From: Streptomyces clavuligerus
Lineage (GTDB): Bacteria > Actinomycetota > Actinomycetes > Streptomycetales > Streptomycetaceae
Assembly: GCF_005519465.1 (NCBI RefSeq)
Contig: NZ_CP027858.1
Coordinates: 5,629,001-5,693,000, forward strand
Direction of reading: 5' to 3'
DNA length: 64,000 nucleotides
Shown here: positions 1 through 7,983 of the stretch, piece by piece
Layout of the letters: every line of letters begins with the position of its first letter
Numbering within the stretch: position 1 is the first letter of the stretch
The notes under the pieces: generated by a model
The model's input: the letters and a program-made list of their open reading frames with translations, nothing else
Database searches by the model: none
What the model was told of the DNA's origin: nothing
Made by a program: the position numbers and the translations under genes

Positions 1-337
1 GGTCGGTCCCGAGCCGGGCCAGCGAGTCGTCCAGCGCCGCGAGCAGATGCCCGCGGGAGCCGTCGAACCGGCGGTCGGGGTCGGGCACACTGCCCGCCTT
101 GGTGGATATGACCAGATCCCGGCGCGGCACCAGCCGCTCCAGGAGCTGCCCGAGGACGTATTCGGCGTCCCCGCCCGCGTACACGTCGGCGGTGTCGACG
201 AGCGTCCCGCCCGCCTCCCAGAACACCTTCAGCTGCTCCGCCGCGTCATGCTCATCGGTGTCCCGTCCCCAGGTGAGGGTGCCGAGTCCGATCCGGGACA
301 CGCGCAGGCCGGTCCGGCCGAGATGCCTCTGCTCCAT
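1..337 (-). CDS. Aldo/keto reductase, N-terminal part (runs off window)
   Basis: This is the first 112 residues of an NAD(P)H-dependent aldo/keto reductase; the gene continues leftward out of the window, so about two thirds of a normal 310-330 residue protein is missing. The opening strand and loop GRTGLRVSRIGLGTLTWG (residues 7-24) is typical. The catalytic Asp/Tyr pair lies in DTADVY (D48, Y53), and the catalytic Lys strand follows in VISTK. The physiological substrate cannot be told. The ATG is chosen because it begins the conserved MEQRHLGRTGL start. No ribosome binding site precedes it, but a -10-like TAGTCT lies 8 bases upstream, so the mRNA is probably leaderless or nearly so. Confidence 0.87.
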   Translation of the reverse strand, partial: MEQRHLGRTGLRVSRIGLGTLTWGRDTDEHDAAEQLKVFWEAGGTLVDTADVYAGGDAEYVLGQLLERLVPRRDLVISTKAGSVPDPDRRFDGSRGHLLAALDDSLARLGTD

Positions 338-345
338 GAGCGCTG

Positions 346-351
346 AGACTA
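346..351 (-). promoter_or_regulatory. -10 hexamer of the aldo/keto reductase promoter
   Basis: TAGTCT on the minus strand ends 8 bases before the ATG, a spacing that puts transcription start at or within two bases of the start codon. No convincing -35 was seen. This belongs to a set of similar promoters in the window. Confidence 0.45.
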
Positions 352-453
352 CTGGCCGCGGCTCCACCGGCTAAGGGCCTGTGGACAACCCCGGCGGGGC
401 CCGTTCCCGGCGTCCGGGTCCGGACATCCGGGCGTGTGCCCCGCCACTGACCG

Positions 454-483
454 CTGACGAATGGCCCCTCACCGCGTTAGGCT
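454..483 (+). promoter_or_regulatory. Sigma-70-type promoter of the F420 oxidoreductase
   Basis: CTGACG (454-459) and TAGGCT (478-483) are separated by 18 bases, close to the main streptomycete sigma factor consensus. Transcription would start near 490, giving a leader of about 35 bases that contains the ribosome binding site AAGGGGAG (512-519). Confidence 0.55.
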
Positions 484-524
484 CCCGGGAACACCGACGT
501 TACTGATGAGTAAGGGGAGCGGTC

Positions 525-1574
525 ATGCGGCTCGGCATCAACCTCGGCTACTGGGGCGCGGGGATGGACGGCGACAATCTCGCCGTCGCGCAGGAAGCCG
601 ACAGGCTCGGCTACGACGTCTGCTGGGCGGCGGAGGCGTACGGCTCCGACGCCCCCACCGTCCTCGCCTGGGTGGCGGCCCGGACCGAGCGCATCGACGT
701 CGGCTCCGCGATCCTCCAGATCCCGGCCCGCCAGCCCACGATGACCGCCATGACCGCGGCCACCCTCGACTCCCTCTCCGGCGGGCGCTTCCGGCTCGGT
801 CTCGGGGTCTCCGGCCCCCAGGTCTCCGAGGGCTGGTACGGGGTGAAGTTCGACAAGCCGCTCGCCCGCACCCGCGAGTACGTCGAGATCGTCCGCAGCG
901 CCATGAGCCGCGAACGCGTCAGCCACCAGGGCGAGCACTGGACCCTGCCGCTGCCCGACGGCCCCGGCAAGCCCCTCAAGCTCACCGTCCACCCCCAGCG
1001 CGAGCACATCCCGCTCTACATCGCCGCCATCGGCCCCAAGAACCTGGAGCAGACCGGCGAGATCGCCGACGGCGCCCTGCTGATCTTCCCGGCCGCCGCG
1101 CATCTGGAGGCCACCGCGCTGAGCCACATCCGCTCGGGCCGCGAGAAGGCCGGTCTGACGATGGAGGGCTTCGACGTCTGCCCGACGGTGCCGCTGGCGG
1201 TCGGTGACGACGTCACCGCGCTCGCCGACCTGTTCCGCCCGTACACCGCCCTGTACGTCGGCGGGATGGGCAGCCGGAAGCAGAACTTCTACAACCAGCT
1301 CGCCCGGCGCATGGGGTACGAGAAGGCCGCCGCCGAGATCCAGGACAAGTACCTCTCCGGCGACAAGGACGGGGCCGCGGCGGCCGTGCCGCAGGAGCTG
1401 ATCGAGTCCACCACCCTGCTCGGCGGGGTGGACCGGATCGCCGACGGCATGCGGGCCTATGCCGCGGCCGGGGTCACCACACTGACCCTCGCGCCCGCCG
1501 GGTTCACCAAGGAGGAGCGGATCTCCGCGCTCCGGATCGGGGTCGACGCCCTGGAGCGCGCCGGGGTCGCCTGA
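525..1574 (+). CDS. LLM-class F420-dependent oxidoreductase
   Basis: The 349-residue protein has the luciferase-like monooxygenase TIM-barrel fold of actinobacterial F420H2-dependent oxidoreductases. It shows the N-terminal strand MRLGINLGYWG, the substrate/cofactor region AEAYGSDAPTVLAWVAARTE (residues 37-56) and the GGRFRLGLGVSGPQV segment (residues 86-100). Such enzymes transfer hydride between F420H2 and varied substrates; the specific reaction cannot be inferred. The ATG has AAGGGGAG five bases upstream. The gene stands alone: a divergent aldo/keto reductase lies on one side and a strong hairpin follows its stop. Confidence 0.88.
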   Translation: MRLGINLGYWGAGMDGDNLAVAQEADRLGYDVCWAAEAYGSDAPTVLAWVAARTERIDVGSAILQIPARQPTMTAMTAATLDSLSGGRFRLGLGVSGPQVSEGWYGVKFDKPLARTREYVEIVRSAMSRERVSHQGEHWTLPLPDGPGKPLKLTVHPQREHIPLYIAAIGPKNLEQTGEIADGALLIFPAAAHLEATALSHIRSGREKAGLTMEGFDVCPTVPLAVGDDVTALADLFRPYTALYVGGMGSRKQNFYNQLARRMGYEKAAAEIQDKYLSGDKDGAAAAVPQELIESTTLLGGVDRIADGMRAYAAAGVTTLTLAPAGFTKEERISALRIGVDALERAGVA

Positions 1575-1583
1575 CCTCCGCTT

Positions 1584-1620
1584 CCGGTGGGGACGGGAGC
1601 GCGCCTCCCGTCCCCACCGG
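1584..1620 (+). terminator. Hairpin terminator after the F420 oxidoreductase
   Basis: A perfect 16-bp inverted repeat (1584-1599 with 1605-1620) encloses a five-base loop, CGCGC, and starts nine bases after the stop codon. It has no U-tract, as is usual in streptomycetes. Confidence 0.75.
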
Positions 1621-1741
1621 ATACGGGATATCCCGCTGAGCGCCGATTACCCCATTCGGCGGCGTTTACCGCGTCGAGCTGTTGCCCGGTCCACCCCGCG
1701 GCAGTTGACTCGTCCCGGGATGTCCTCAGGAGGTGGCAGTG

Positions 1742-2530
1742 ATGCTCTCGGCCCGCAGCCTTTTCCAGGAAATCGTCGACGACGACAACGCCTTCCAGCT
1801 CTTCTGCTCCATCGCCGCCAGCGGAGAGGCCCAGGGCGGCTGGGAGAACGGCCGGATCGCCGCCCTCGTCCCCGAGCGCATGCGGGTCCTCGCCCCGAAG
1901 ATCGCCCGGCACGGAGCCGACGAGGACAAACACGGCCGGATCTTCAACGCCCTGCTGCGCAGGCGCGGACTCGACCCCGTCCCCGTACCGCCCGAGACCG
2001 ACTACACCATGCTCCTGGAGCGCCAGGGCATCGGCCTCGCCCACGACAAGCTCCGCCGCGACGAACCCCTCACCGAGGACGACATCGTCGTCTATCTCTC
2101 CCACAGCAGGGTCACCGAGCAGCGTGCCGCGGACCAGATGGACATGCTGGTGCGCCACTTCGGGGACCACCCCGAGATCGGCCGCGCCATCCGGATGATC
2201 TGCGCCGACGAGGAGAACCACCTCGCCTACTGCCACGAGGAACTCCTCGGCCTCGCCGCCGGGGGCCACGGCCGCGCCATCCACCGGGTGCTGCGCGAGA
2301 GCGCCCTCGCCGAGATCAAGGTCTACCGGGGGGTGAGCCTCGCCGTCATGGGCCATATCGGACGGGTGCTGCGCTGGCCCCGCGCCAAGTCCGCCGCCCT
2401 CGCCGCCGGAATCCACGGGATGTACGCGTACGAACGCGTCGGCGGCTGGCACCGCATGATCGACCTCAGCATGCCCGAGCGGCGCGGCGCCCTCGACGGA
2501 CCGCCCGCCCCGGCCCCCGCCGCCCTCTGA
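1742..2530 (+). CDS. Ferritin-like di-iron domain protein
   Basis: This 262-residue helical protein carries two ExxH motifs, EDKH (in HGADEDKHGRIF) and EENH (in CADEENHLAYCHEE), plus an upstream glutamate (SGEAQGGWE). This is the carboxylate/histidine pattern of the ferritin/rubrerythrin-like superfamily, so a di-iron centre is likely. Whether it stores iron, detoxifies peroxide or acts as an oxygenase cannot be decided. AGGAGG at 1728-1733 sets the start at ATG 1742 (8-base spacing) or GTG 1739. A GTG at 1733 overlaps the ribosome binding site and is unlikely to be used. The gene converges on corA with 24 bases between the stops. Confidence 0.75.
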   Translation: MLSARSLFQEIVDDDNAFQLFCSIAASGEAQGGWENGRIAALVPERMRVLAPKIARHGADEDKHGRIFNALLRRRGLDPVPVPPETDYTMLLERQGIGLAHDKLRRDEPLTEDDIVVYLSHSRVTEQRAADQMDMLVRHFGDHPEIGRAIRMICADEENHLAYCHEELLGLAAGGHGRAIHRVLRESALAEIKVYRGVSLAVMGHIGRVLRWPRAKSAALAAGIHGMYAYERVGGWHRMIDLSMPERRGALDGPPAPAPAAL

Positions 2531-2554
2531 CACCGCGGCCCCGCCCGGGAGCCG

Positions 2555-3550
2555 TCAGAGCCAGCCGCGCCGTTTGAACAGCCGGTGGAGCCCGTACACG
2601 ACGCCCACCATCAGCACCAGCACCGCCGGATAGCCGCCCACCCAGTCCAGCTCCGGCATGTACCGGAAGTTCATCCCGTAGATCCCCGCCACCATCGTCG
2701 GCACCGCCGCCATCGCCGCCCAGGCCGAGATCTTGCGCATGTCGTCGTTCTGCTGGACGCCCTGCTGCGCCAGATGGGCGGCCAGAATGTCCGACAGCAG
2801 CCGGTCCAAGCCGTCCACCTGCTCGTTCACCCGTGTCAGATGGTCGCCCACATCACGGAAGAAGAGCCGGGCCCGCTCCGGGACGAACGGCACGGCGGCG
2901 CCCGCCAGCCGCGCCATCGGCTCCGCCAGCGGCCCGGCGGCCCGCCGGAACTCCAGCACCTGCCGCTTGAAACCGTAGATCCGCGCCGCCGTGCGCCGCG
3001 CCGCCCGGCCCGAGCCGCCGTCCGCCGGGGCGAACACCGACTCCTCCAACTCCTCCAGATCCTCCTGGAGTTCCCCCGCCACCTCGATGTAGTGGTCCAC
3101 GACCGCGTCGCACACCGCGTACAGCACCGCCGCCGGGCCGTGCCGCAGCACCCCGGGATCGGCCTCGAGACGCCGCCGCACCGCCGCCAGCGGAGCGCCC
3201 TCGCCGTGCCGGACCGTCACCACGAAGGAGTCGCCGATGAACAGCATCAGCTCCCCGGAGGTGACCGTGTCGCCCTCCGGTTCGTACACCACCGGCTTCA
3301 GCACCACGAACAGCGAGCCGTCGTACACCTCCAGCTTGGGCCGCTGATGGGCCCGCAGCGCGTCCTCGACCGCCAGCCGGTGCAGACCGAACTCGGAGGT
3401 GACGAGGGCGAACTCGTCCTCGGTCGGCTCGTGGGTGCCGATCCACAGAAAGGTGTCGCCGCGCCCGCGGCAGACCGCGAGCGCGTCCGACAGATCGTCG
3501 GGCACCCCGGTGCGGCGCCCGGCGCGGTACATGGCGCAATCCACGATCAC
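2555..3550 (-). CDS. corA: CorA family Mg2+/Co2+ transporter
   Basis: The 331-residue inner-membrane protein should form a pentameric divalent cation channel. The long cytoplasmic N-terminal part contains the acidic helix QEDLEELEESVF. The C-terminus has two membrane helices (about 272-291 and 307-325), with the family signature YGMN at the end of the first (GMN at 292-294) and a basic tail, KRRGWL. The GTG start is chosen because it begins the conserved VIVDCAMYR stretch and has GGGAG upstream; the frame stays open far upstream but that part does not resemble CorA. The gene is divergent from the histidine phosphatase. Confidence 0.9.
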   Translation of the reverse strand: MIVDCAMYRAGRRTGVPDDLSDALAVCRGRGDTFLWIGTHEPTEDEFALVTSEFGLHRLAVEDALRAHQRPKLEVYDGSLFVVLKPVVYEPEGDTVTSGELMLFIGDSFVVTVRHGEGAPLAAVRRRLEADPGVLRHGPAAVLYAVCDAVVDHYIEVAGELQEDLEELEESVFAPADGGSGRAARRTAARIYGFKRQVLEFRRAAGPLAEPMARLAGAAVPFVPERARLFFRDVGDHLTRVNEQVDGLDRLLSDILAAHLAQQGVQQNDDMRKISAWAAMAAVPTMVAGIYGMNFRYMPELDWVGGYPAVLVLMVGVVYGLHRLFKRRGWL

Positions 3551-3642
3551 AGGGCGTATTCTCCCGCCCCCGGCGGGGCCGCGCACGCCGGAGCGCGGGG
3601 AGCGCGGACCCGGGCGGGCCCCGGGACGGCGGCGGCACGACC

Positions 3643-3648
3643 TACGCT
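3643..3648 (+). promoter_or_regulatory. -10 hexamer of the histidine phosphatase promoter
   Basis: TACGCT ends seven bases before the ATG at 3656 and no Shine-Dalgarno sequence is present, consistent with a leaderless transcript. Confidence 0.5.
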
Positions 3649-3655
3649 GGCAGGC

Positions 3656-4354
3656 ATGGCCACCCTGATCCTCGTACGGCACGGACGCTCCACCGCGAAC
3701 ACCGCCGGGGTGCTCGCCGGCTGGACCCCCGGAGTCCACCTCGACGCGCGCGGCACCGCCCAGGCCGCCGCACTGCCCCGGCGCCTCGACGGCGTACCGA
3801 TCGCCGCCGCCGTCAGCAGCCCCCTCGAACGCTGTGTGCAGACCCTCACCCCCCTGCTGGACGCCCGGCCGCACCTCGCGCTGCGGACCGACGACCGCAT
3901 CGGCGAATGCCACTACGGCGACTGGTCCGGCCGCAAACTCGGGGAACTCTCCGGGGAACCCCTGATGGCCGTGGTCCAGCAGCACCCCTCGGCGGCCGTC
4001 TTCCCCGGCGGCGAGTCGCTGCGCGCCATGCAGGCCCGTGCCGTCGACGCCGTCCGCGACTGGAACGAGCGCGTCGAGACCGCCCACGGCGAGGACGCCG
4101 TCTACGTCATGTGCTCGCACGGCGATGTCATCAAGGCCCTCGTGGCCGACGCCATCGGACTCCACCTCGACCTCTTCCAGCGCATCCATGTGGAACCCTG
4201 CTCCGTCACCGCGATCCGCTACACCCGCACCCGCCCCTTCCTGCTGCGGCTCGGCGACACCGGCGATCTCGGCGACCTCGCCCCGCGCGGCGGCCCCGAG
4301 CAGGGCACGGACACCGGGGACGCCGTCGTCGGGGGCGGAGCGGGCGCACCGTGA
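3656..4354 (+). CDS. Histidine phosphatase family protein (MSMEG_4193 type)
   Basis: This 232-residue protein is of the phosphoglycerate mutase-like (histidine phosphatase) superfamily. The phospho-accepting motif RHG is at residues 8-10, the second arginine region SSPLERCVQT follows, the acid region is GECHYGDWSG, and the second catalytic histidine is in MCSHGD (about residue 155). Sequence type and neighbours match the actinobacterial MSMEG_4193 family, found beside DUF3090, SCO1664-family and mshC genes. The substrate is unknown. The last 30 residues are low-complexity and Gly-rich. The gene starts the cluster and probably has its own leaderless promoter. Confidence 0.88.
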   Translation: MATLILVRHGRSTANTAGVLAGWTPGVHLDARGTAQAAALPRRLDGVPIAAAVSSPLERCVQTLTPLLDARPHLALRTDDRIGECHYGDWSGRKLGELSGEPLMAVVQQHPSAAVFPGGESLRAMQARAVDAVRDWNERVETAHGEDAVYVMCSHGDVIKALVADAIGLHLDLFQRIHVEPCSVTAIRYTRTRPFLLRLGDTGDLGDLAPRGGPEQGTDTGDAVVGGGAGAP

Positions 4355-4367
4355 TCGCCGGGCGCAG

Positions 4368-4373
4368 TAGGGT
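4368..4373 (+). promoter_or_regulatory. Candidate -10 element before the DUF3090 gene
   Basis: TAGGGT lies 44 bases before the GTG start of the DUF3090 gene, just after the phosphatase stop. No good -35 is visible. The leader would contain the ribosome binding site GAGGGAGAG. Confidence 0.35.
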
Positions 4374-4417
4374 GGAGCGCGCTGTGCAGGTCGTCCCCGA
4401 GTCTTGAGGGAGAGAGC

Positions 4418-5008
4418 GTGTCCCGTCAGGTGTTCCTCTACGACCCACCGGACCGGTTCGTCGCCGGTACGGTGGGGCTGCCTGGCCGCCGTACGTTCTT
4501 CCTCCAGGCGTCCGCCGGCGGGCGGACCACCAGTGTCGCCCTGGAGAAGACGCAGGTCGCGGCGTTGGCCGAGCGGATCGACGAGCTGCTGGACGAGGTG
4601 GTGCGCCGCACCGGGGGCAACGCTCCCGTCCCCGCCGTGGCGCCCGCCGACATCGCGGACACCGCGCCGCTCGACTCCCCCGTCGAGGAGGAGTTCCGCG
4701 TCGGGACCATGGCCCTGGCCTGGGACGGCGAGGAACAGCGCATGATCGTCGAGGCTCAGGCACTGGTCGAGCTGGACGCCGAGTCCGAGGAGGACCTGGC
4801 CGAGGCGGAGGAGCGGCTGCTCCAGGACGAGGAGAACGGCCCGCCGATGCTGCGGGTACGGCTCACCGGGGCGCAGGCCCGCGCCTTCGCCAAGCGCGCC
4901 CTGGACGTGGTGAACGCCGGACGGCCCCCGTGCCCGCTGTGCAGCCTGCCGCTCGATCCGGAAGGACATGTATGCCCGCGCCAGAACGGATACCGACGGA
5001 GCGTGTGA
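4418..5008 (+). CDS. DUF3090 family protein
   Basis: The 196-residue protein belongs to the actinobacterial DUF3090 family, recognised by the N-terminus SRQVFLYDPPDRFVAGTVG and the central stretch MALAWDGEEQRMIVEAQA. It ends in a Cys-rich zinc-binding-like module (CPLCSLPLDPEGHVCPRQNG), often seen at the end of this family. No biochemical function is established to my knowledge. It overlaps the next gene by 37 bases, so translation is likely coupled. Start: GTG with GAGGGAGAG upstream. Confidence 0.9.
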   Translation: MSRQVFLYDPPDRFVAGTVGLPGRRTFFLQASAGGRTTSVALEKTQVAALAERIDELLDEVVRRTGGNAPVPAVAPADIADTAPLDSPVEEEFRVGTMALAWDGEEQRMIVEAQALVELDAESEEDLAEAEERLLQDEENGPPMLRVRLTGAQARAFAKRALDVVNAGRPPCPLCSLPLDPEGHVCPRQNGYRRSV

Positions 5009-5793
5009 CCGCTCCGCTGGAACTGCTCGCCCGGGGCGAGCTGACCGTGCGCGGGCAGGTCCGCGAGGCGTCCAACGCGGTGCTGTTCTGCTCCGTCTCC
5101 CACGCGGGCGAGGAGGCGCACTGCGTCTACAAGCCGGTCGCGGGCGAGCGCCCGCTGTGGGACTTCCCCGACGGCAACCTCGCCCGGCGCGAGGTCGCCG
5201 CGTACGAGATCTCCGAGGCCCTCGGCTGGCATCTGGTGCCCCCGACGGTGCTCCGGGACGGCCCCTACGGCGAGGGCATGGTCCAGCTCTGGATCGAGGC
5301 CGACCCCTCGGTGACCCTGCTCGCCCTGGTCGACGGCGAGGAGCCCGAGGAGGGCTGGAAGGCGGTCGGCCCCGCCGAACTGGGCGAGGGGCGCACCGCT
5401 CTCCTCGTCCACGCCGACGACGCCCGGCTGCGGCGCCTCGCCGTCCTGGACGCCGTGATCAACAACGGCGACCGCAAGGGCGGCCATCTGCTGCCGGCGT
5501 CCGGCGGCCGGCTCTACGGGATCGACCACGGGGTCACCTTCCACGTGGACGACAAGCTGCGCACCCTGCTGTGGGGCTGGGCGGGGGAGCCCCTGCCCGC
5601 CGAGGCGCCGGCCGCCCTCGCGGGGCTGTCCGCCGCGCTCGCCGACGGCGGACCGCTCGGGGAGCGGCTGGCCGGGCTGCTCACCCCGGCGGAGGTGGGC
5701 GCGGTGCGCGAGCGGGTGCGGGCCCTGCGGGCGGCCGGGACCCACCCGGAGCCCTCCGGCGAGTGGCCCGCGATCCCCTGGCCCCCGGTCTGA
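4972..5793 (+). CDS. SCO1664 family protein
   Basis: This 273-residue protein matches the SCO1664 family found in actinobacteria beside DUF3090 and mshC. It has a kinase-like look related to the phosphatidylinositol 3/4-kinase fold: a Lys in CVYKPVAGERPLWDF, a loop with VINNGDRKGGHLL, and GIDHGVTFH, reminiscent of the catalytic HxxxN/D and metal-binding D segments. That suggests a small-molecule or protein kinase-type activity, but this is inference. The ATG is supported by GGAAGGA at 4960-4966, inside the end of the upstream gene. The last codons (PAIPWPPV) lie within the repeat unit of the array that follows. Confidence 0.86.
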   Translation: MPAPERIPTERVTAPLELLARGELTVRGQVREASNAVLFCSVSHAGEEAHCVYKPVAGERPLWDFPDGNLARREVAAYEISEALGWHLVPPTVLRDGPYGEGMVQLWIEADPSVTLLALVDGEEPEEGWKAVGPAELGEGRTALLVHADDARLRRLAVLDAVINNGDRKGGHLLPASGGRLYGIDHGVTFHVDDKLRTLLWGWAGEPLPAEAPAALAGLSAALADGGPLGERLAGLLTPAEVGAVRERVRALRAAGTHPEPSGEWPAIPWPPV

Positions 5794-6432
5794 TCCCGGG
5801 ATCGACTCCCCGGCCCAGGCCCGGGAACCGGGCGTGGGCCTCCGGCCCCGGTCGGGCAGCCGGGCGCGGACCGCTCCGGCCCCGGCTCGACCCCGGTCCC
5901 GGTCTGGCTCCGGCCGTGGTCCCCGGCCCCCGGTCTGACCCCGGGATCGATTCCCCCGCCCAGGTCCGGGAACCGGGCGCGGACCGCTCCGGCCCCGGCT
6001 CGACCCCGGCCGGGGTCCCTGGTCCCCGGTCTGACCCCGGGGCCCGCGATGCCCTGGCCCCCGGCCCGGCCCCGGCCGTGGTCCTCCGGTCCCGGTCCGA
6101 GGTCCCGGCGCGGGCTCCCAGCCCCCGGGGCCGAGCTCCGGGCGCGGCCCAGGTCCGTGGTCCCTGGCGCCCGGTCCGACCCGGGGTGCGATGCCCTGGC
6201 CCCCGGTCCGGGAACCGGGCGTGATTCCCGGCCCCGGTCGGGCAGCCGGGCGCGGACCGCTTCGGTCCCGGCTCGACCCCGGTCCCGGTCCGGCTCCGGC
6301 CGTGGTCCCTGGTCCCCCGTCTGACCCCGGGGCCCGCGATGCCCCGGCCCCGGTCCGAGGTCCCGGCGCGGGCTCCCGGCCCCGGGGCCGAGCTTTGGCC
6401 CCGACCCCGGCCCCCGGTCCGCCTCCCGCCGT
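5770..6432. repeat. Degenerate tandem repeat array before mshC
   Basis: A very G+C-rich array of about 140-150 base units. One marker, close to GCGATGCCCTGGCCCCCGG, recurs near 5770, 6047, 6189 and (altered) 6338. Another, GGTCTGACCCCGGG, recurs near 5786, 5932, 6027 and 6318. A block of about 70 bases at 5850-5920 is nearly identical to 6237-6308. The first marker is the 3' end of the upstream coding region, so the array seems to contain copies of that gene's tail. I see no credible gene in it. The bases from 6433 to 6625 are unique and show nothing I recognise. Confidence 0.7.
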
Positions 6433-6625
6433 CTCCGGCCGTCGCCGTTCGGGCGAGATGTCCGCCATCTCCCCCGAGTTCTGTTGGACCGGTCCGCACC
6501 CGCTCGGCCTGTTCCTCCCGGAGTGTTCCGTTTCCCGGCCACCCGTCCCCCCGGCGCCGAAGCCACAAGAGCGGACAATCGGTCTGGAGGCGCGATCCGG
6601 TTCGTGGGTGGATCACGTGTCCGGT

Positions 6626-6631
6626 TAGTCT
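6626..6631 (+). promoter_or_regulatory. -10 hexamer of the mshC promoter
   Basis: TAGTCT is followed by six bases and then the mshC ATG, with no Shine-Dalgarno sequence. This is the signature of a leaderless transcript. A possible -35, TTCGTG, lies at 6601-6606. Confidence 0.55.
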
Positions 6632-6637
6632 CGATGC

Positions 6638-7867
6638 ATGCATGCCTGGCCCGCTTCTGAGGTCCCCGCCCTGCCCGGCACGGGCCGCGACCTCCAGATC
6701 CACGACACCGCGACCGGCGGAGCGATCACGCTCACGCCCGGTCCCGTCGCCCGTATCTATGTCTGCGGCATCACGCCGTACGACGCCACCCACCTGGGGC
6801 ACGCGGCGACCTACAACGCGTTCGACCTCGTGCAGCGCGTGTGGCTCGACACCAAGCGGCAGGTTCACTACGTCCAGAACGTCACCGACGTCGACGACCC
6901 CCTCCTGGAGCGCGCCCTGCGCGACGGGGAGGACTGGACCCGGCTCGCCGAGCGGGAGACCGCGCTCTTCCGCGAGGACATGACCGCGCTGCGGATGCTC
7001 CCGCCGAAGCACTACATAGGCGCCGTCGAGGCCATACCGCGCATCGTCCCGCTCGTGGAGCGCCTCCTCGGCGCCGGGGCCGCCTATGAACTCGACGGCG
7101 ACATCTACTTCTCCGTCGAGTCCGACCCCCACTTCGGCGAGGTCTCCCACCTCGACGCGGCGGCCATGCGGCTGCTCTCCGCCGAGCGCGGCGGCGACCC
7201 CGAGCGCCCCGGCAAGAAGAACCCGCTCGACCCGATGCTGTGGCTGGCCGCCCGCTCGGGCGAGCCGAGCTGGGACGGCGGCGGCCTCGGCCCGGGCCGG
7301 CCCGGCTGGCACATCGAGTGCGTCGCCATCGCGCTCGACCACCTCGGGATGGGCTTCGACGTCCAGGGCGGCGGCTCCGACCTCGTCTTCCCGCACCACG
7401 AGATGGGGGCGTCCCACGCCCAGGTGCTCACCGGCGAGCACCCCTTCGCCCAGGCGTACGTCCACGCGGGCATGGTCGCCCTGCACGGCGAGAAGATGTC
7501 GAAGTCGCGGGGGAACCTGGTCTTCGTCTCGGCGCTGCGCCGGGACGGGGTCGATCCCGCCGCGATCAGGCTCGCCCTGCTCGCGCACCACTACCGCGCG
7601 GACTGGGAGTGGACCGACGGCGTCCTCCAGGAGGCGGTGGAGCGGCTGGCCCGCTGGCGCGCCGCCGTCTCCCGGCCCGACGGGCCCCCGGCCGACGCGC
7701 TGCTGGCGGAGATCCGTACGGCCCTGGCCGACGATCTGGACGCCCCGGCCGCGCTCGCCGCCGTCGACCGCTGGGCCGCCCGGCAGAACGACGGGGGCGG
7801 TACGGACGAGGGCGCGCCCGGCCTGGTCTCGCGGGCCGTCGACGCGCTGCTCGGCGTCGCGCTCTGA
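6638..7867 (+). CDS. mshC: Cysteine:GlcN-Ins ligase, mycothiol synthesis
   Basis: MshC ligates cysteine to 1-D-myo-inosityl 2-amino-2-deoxy-alpha-D-glucopyranoside using ATP, the third catalytic step of mycothiol synthesis in the cytoplasm. The 409-residue length fits. It is derived from cysteinyl-tRNA synthetase: zinc-site Cys43 in YVCGITPYD, the HIGH-like motif HLGH at 52-55, zinc-site segments IECVAI and PHHEMG, and the KMSKS loop at 286-290. The C-terminus lacks a full anticodon-binding domain, as expected for MshC rather than CysS. It has its own promoter and ends at two large hairpins. Confidence 0.96.
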   Translation: MHAWPASEVPALPGTGRDLQIHDTATGGAITLTPGPVARIYVCGITPYDATHLGHAATYNAFDLVQRVWLDTKRQVHYVQNVTDVDDPLLERALRDGEDWTRLAERETALFREDMTALRMLPPKHYIGAVEAIPRIVPLVERLLGAGAAYELDGDIYFSVESDPHFGEVSHLDAAAMRLLSAERGGDPERPGKKNPLDPMLWLAARSGEPSWDGGGLGPGRPGWHIECVAIALDHLGMGFDVQGGGSDLVFPHHEMGASHAQVLTGEHPFAQAYVHAGMVALHGEKMSKSRGNLVFVSALRRDGVDPAAIRLALLAHHYRADWEWTDGVLQEAVERLARWRAAVSRPDGPPADALLAEIRTALADDLDAPAALAAVDRWAARQNDGGGTDEGAPGLVSRAVDALLGVAL

Positions 7868-7887
7868 TCCGCCGCCGGACCGGCTGA

Positions 7888-7929
7888 CCCGTTCCTGGCC
7901 CCGTCCGGCCGGACGGGGCCAGGAACGGG
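7888..7929. terminator. 42-base perfect palindrome after mshC
   Basis: The whole stretch is self-complementary without a mismatch, starting 20 bases after the mshC stop. It can fold as a hairpin with a minimal GGCC-centred loop in either transcript, so it likely ends mshC and also transcripts from the opposite strand. Confidence 0.75.
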
Positions 7930-7933
7930 ACGA

Positions 7934-7970
7934 CAGCGGAGGGGGTGCCCGATGGGCACCCCCTCCGCTG
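7934..7970. terminator. Second hairpin between mshC and parJ
   Basis: A perfect 17-bp stem (7934-7950 with 7954-7970) closes a three-base loop, GAT. It lies four bases from the previous palindrome and 13 bases from the stop of the convergent gene, so the pair probably acts as a two-way terminator. Confidence 0.75.
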
Positions 7971-7983
7971 CATGGCTCGCGCG

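Noticed and set aside
1624..1635. CGGGATATCCCG palindrome as a separate operator
   Set aside because: It lies directly after the terminator hairpin and more than 100 bases before the ferritin-like gene; a 12-base palindrome alone is too common in this composition.
3551..4969. Upstream extension of the corA reading frame to over 800 residues
   Set aside because: Only the last 331 residues resemble CorA, and a GTG with a ribosome binding site starts them. The rest is antisense to the phosphatase and DUF3090 genes.
5770..6432. CRISPR array or phage attachment site
   Set aside because: Units are about 140-150 bases and degenerate without unique spacers of constant length, and no cas, integrase or tRNA gene is near.
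5794..6600. Long Pro/Gly/Arg open frames in the repeat array before mshC
   Set aside because: The frames follow from GC-rich repeats; no ribosome binding site, no domain, and amino-acid content mirrors the DNA repeats in all frames.
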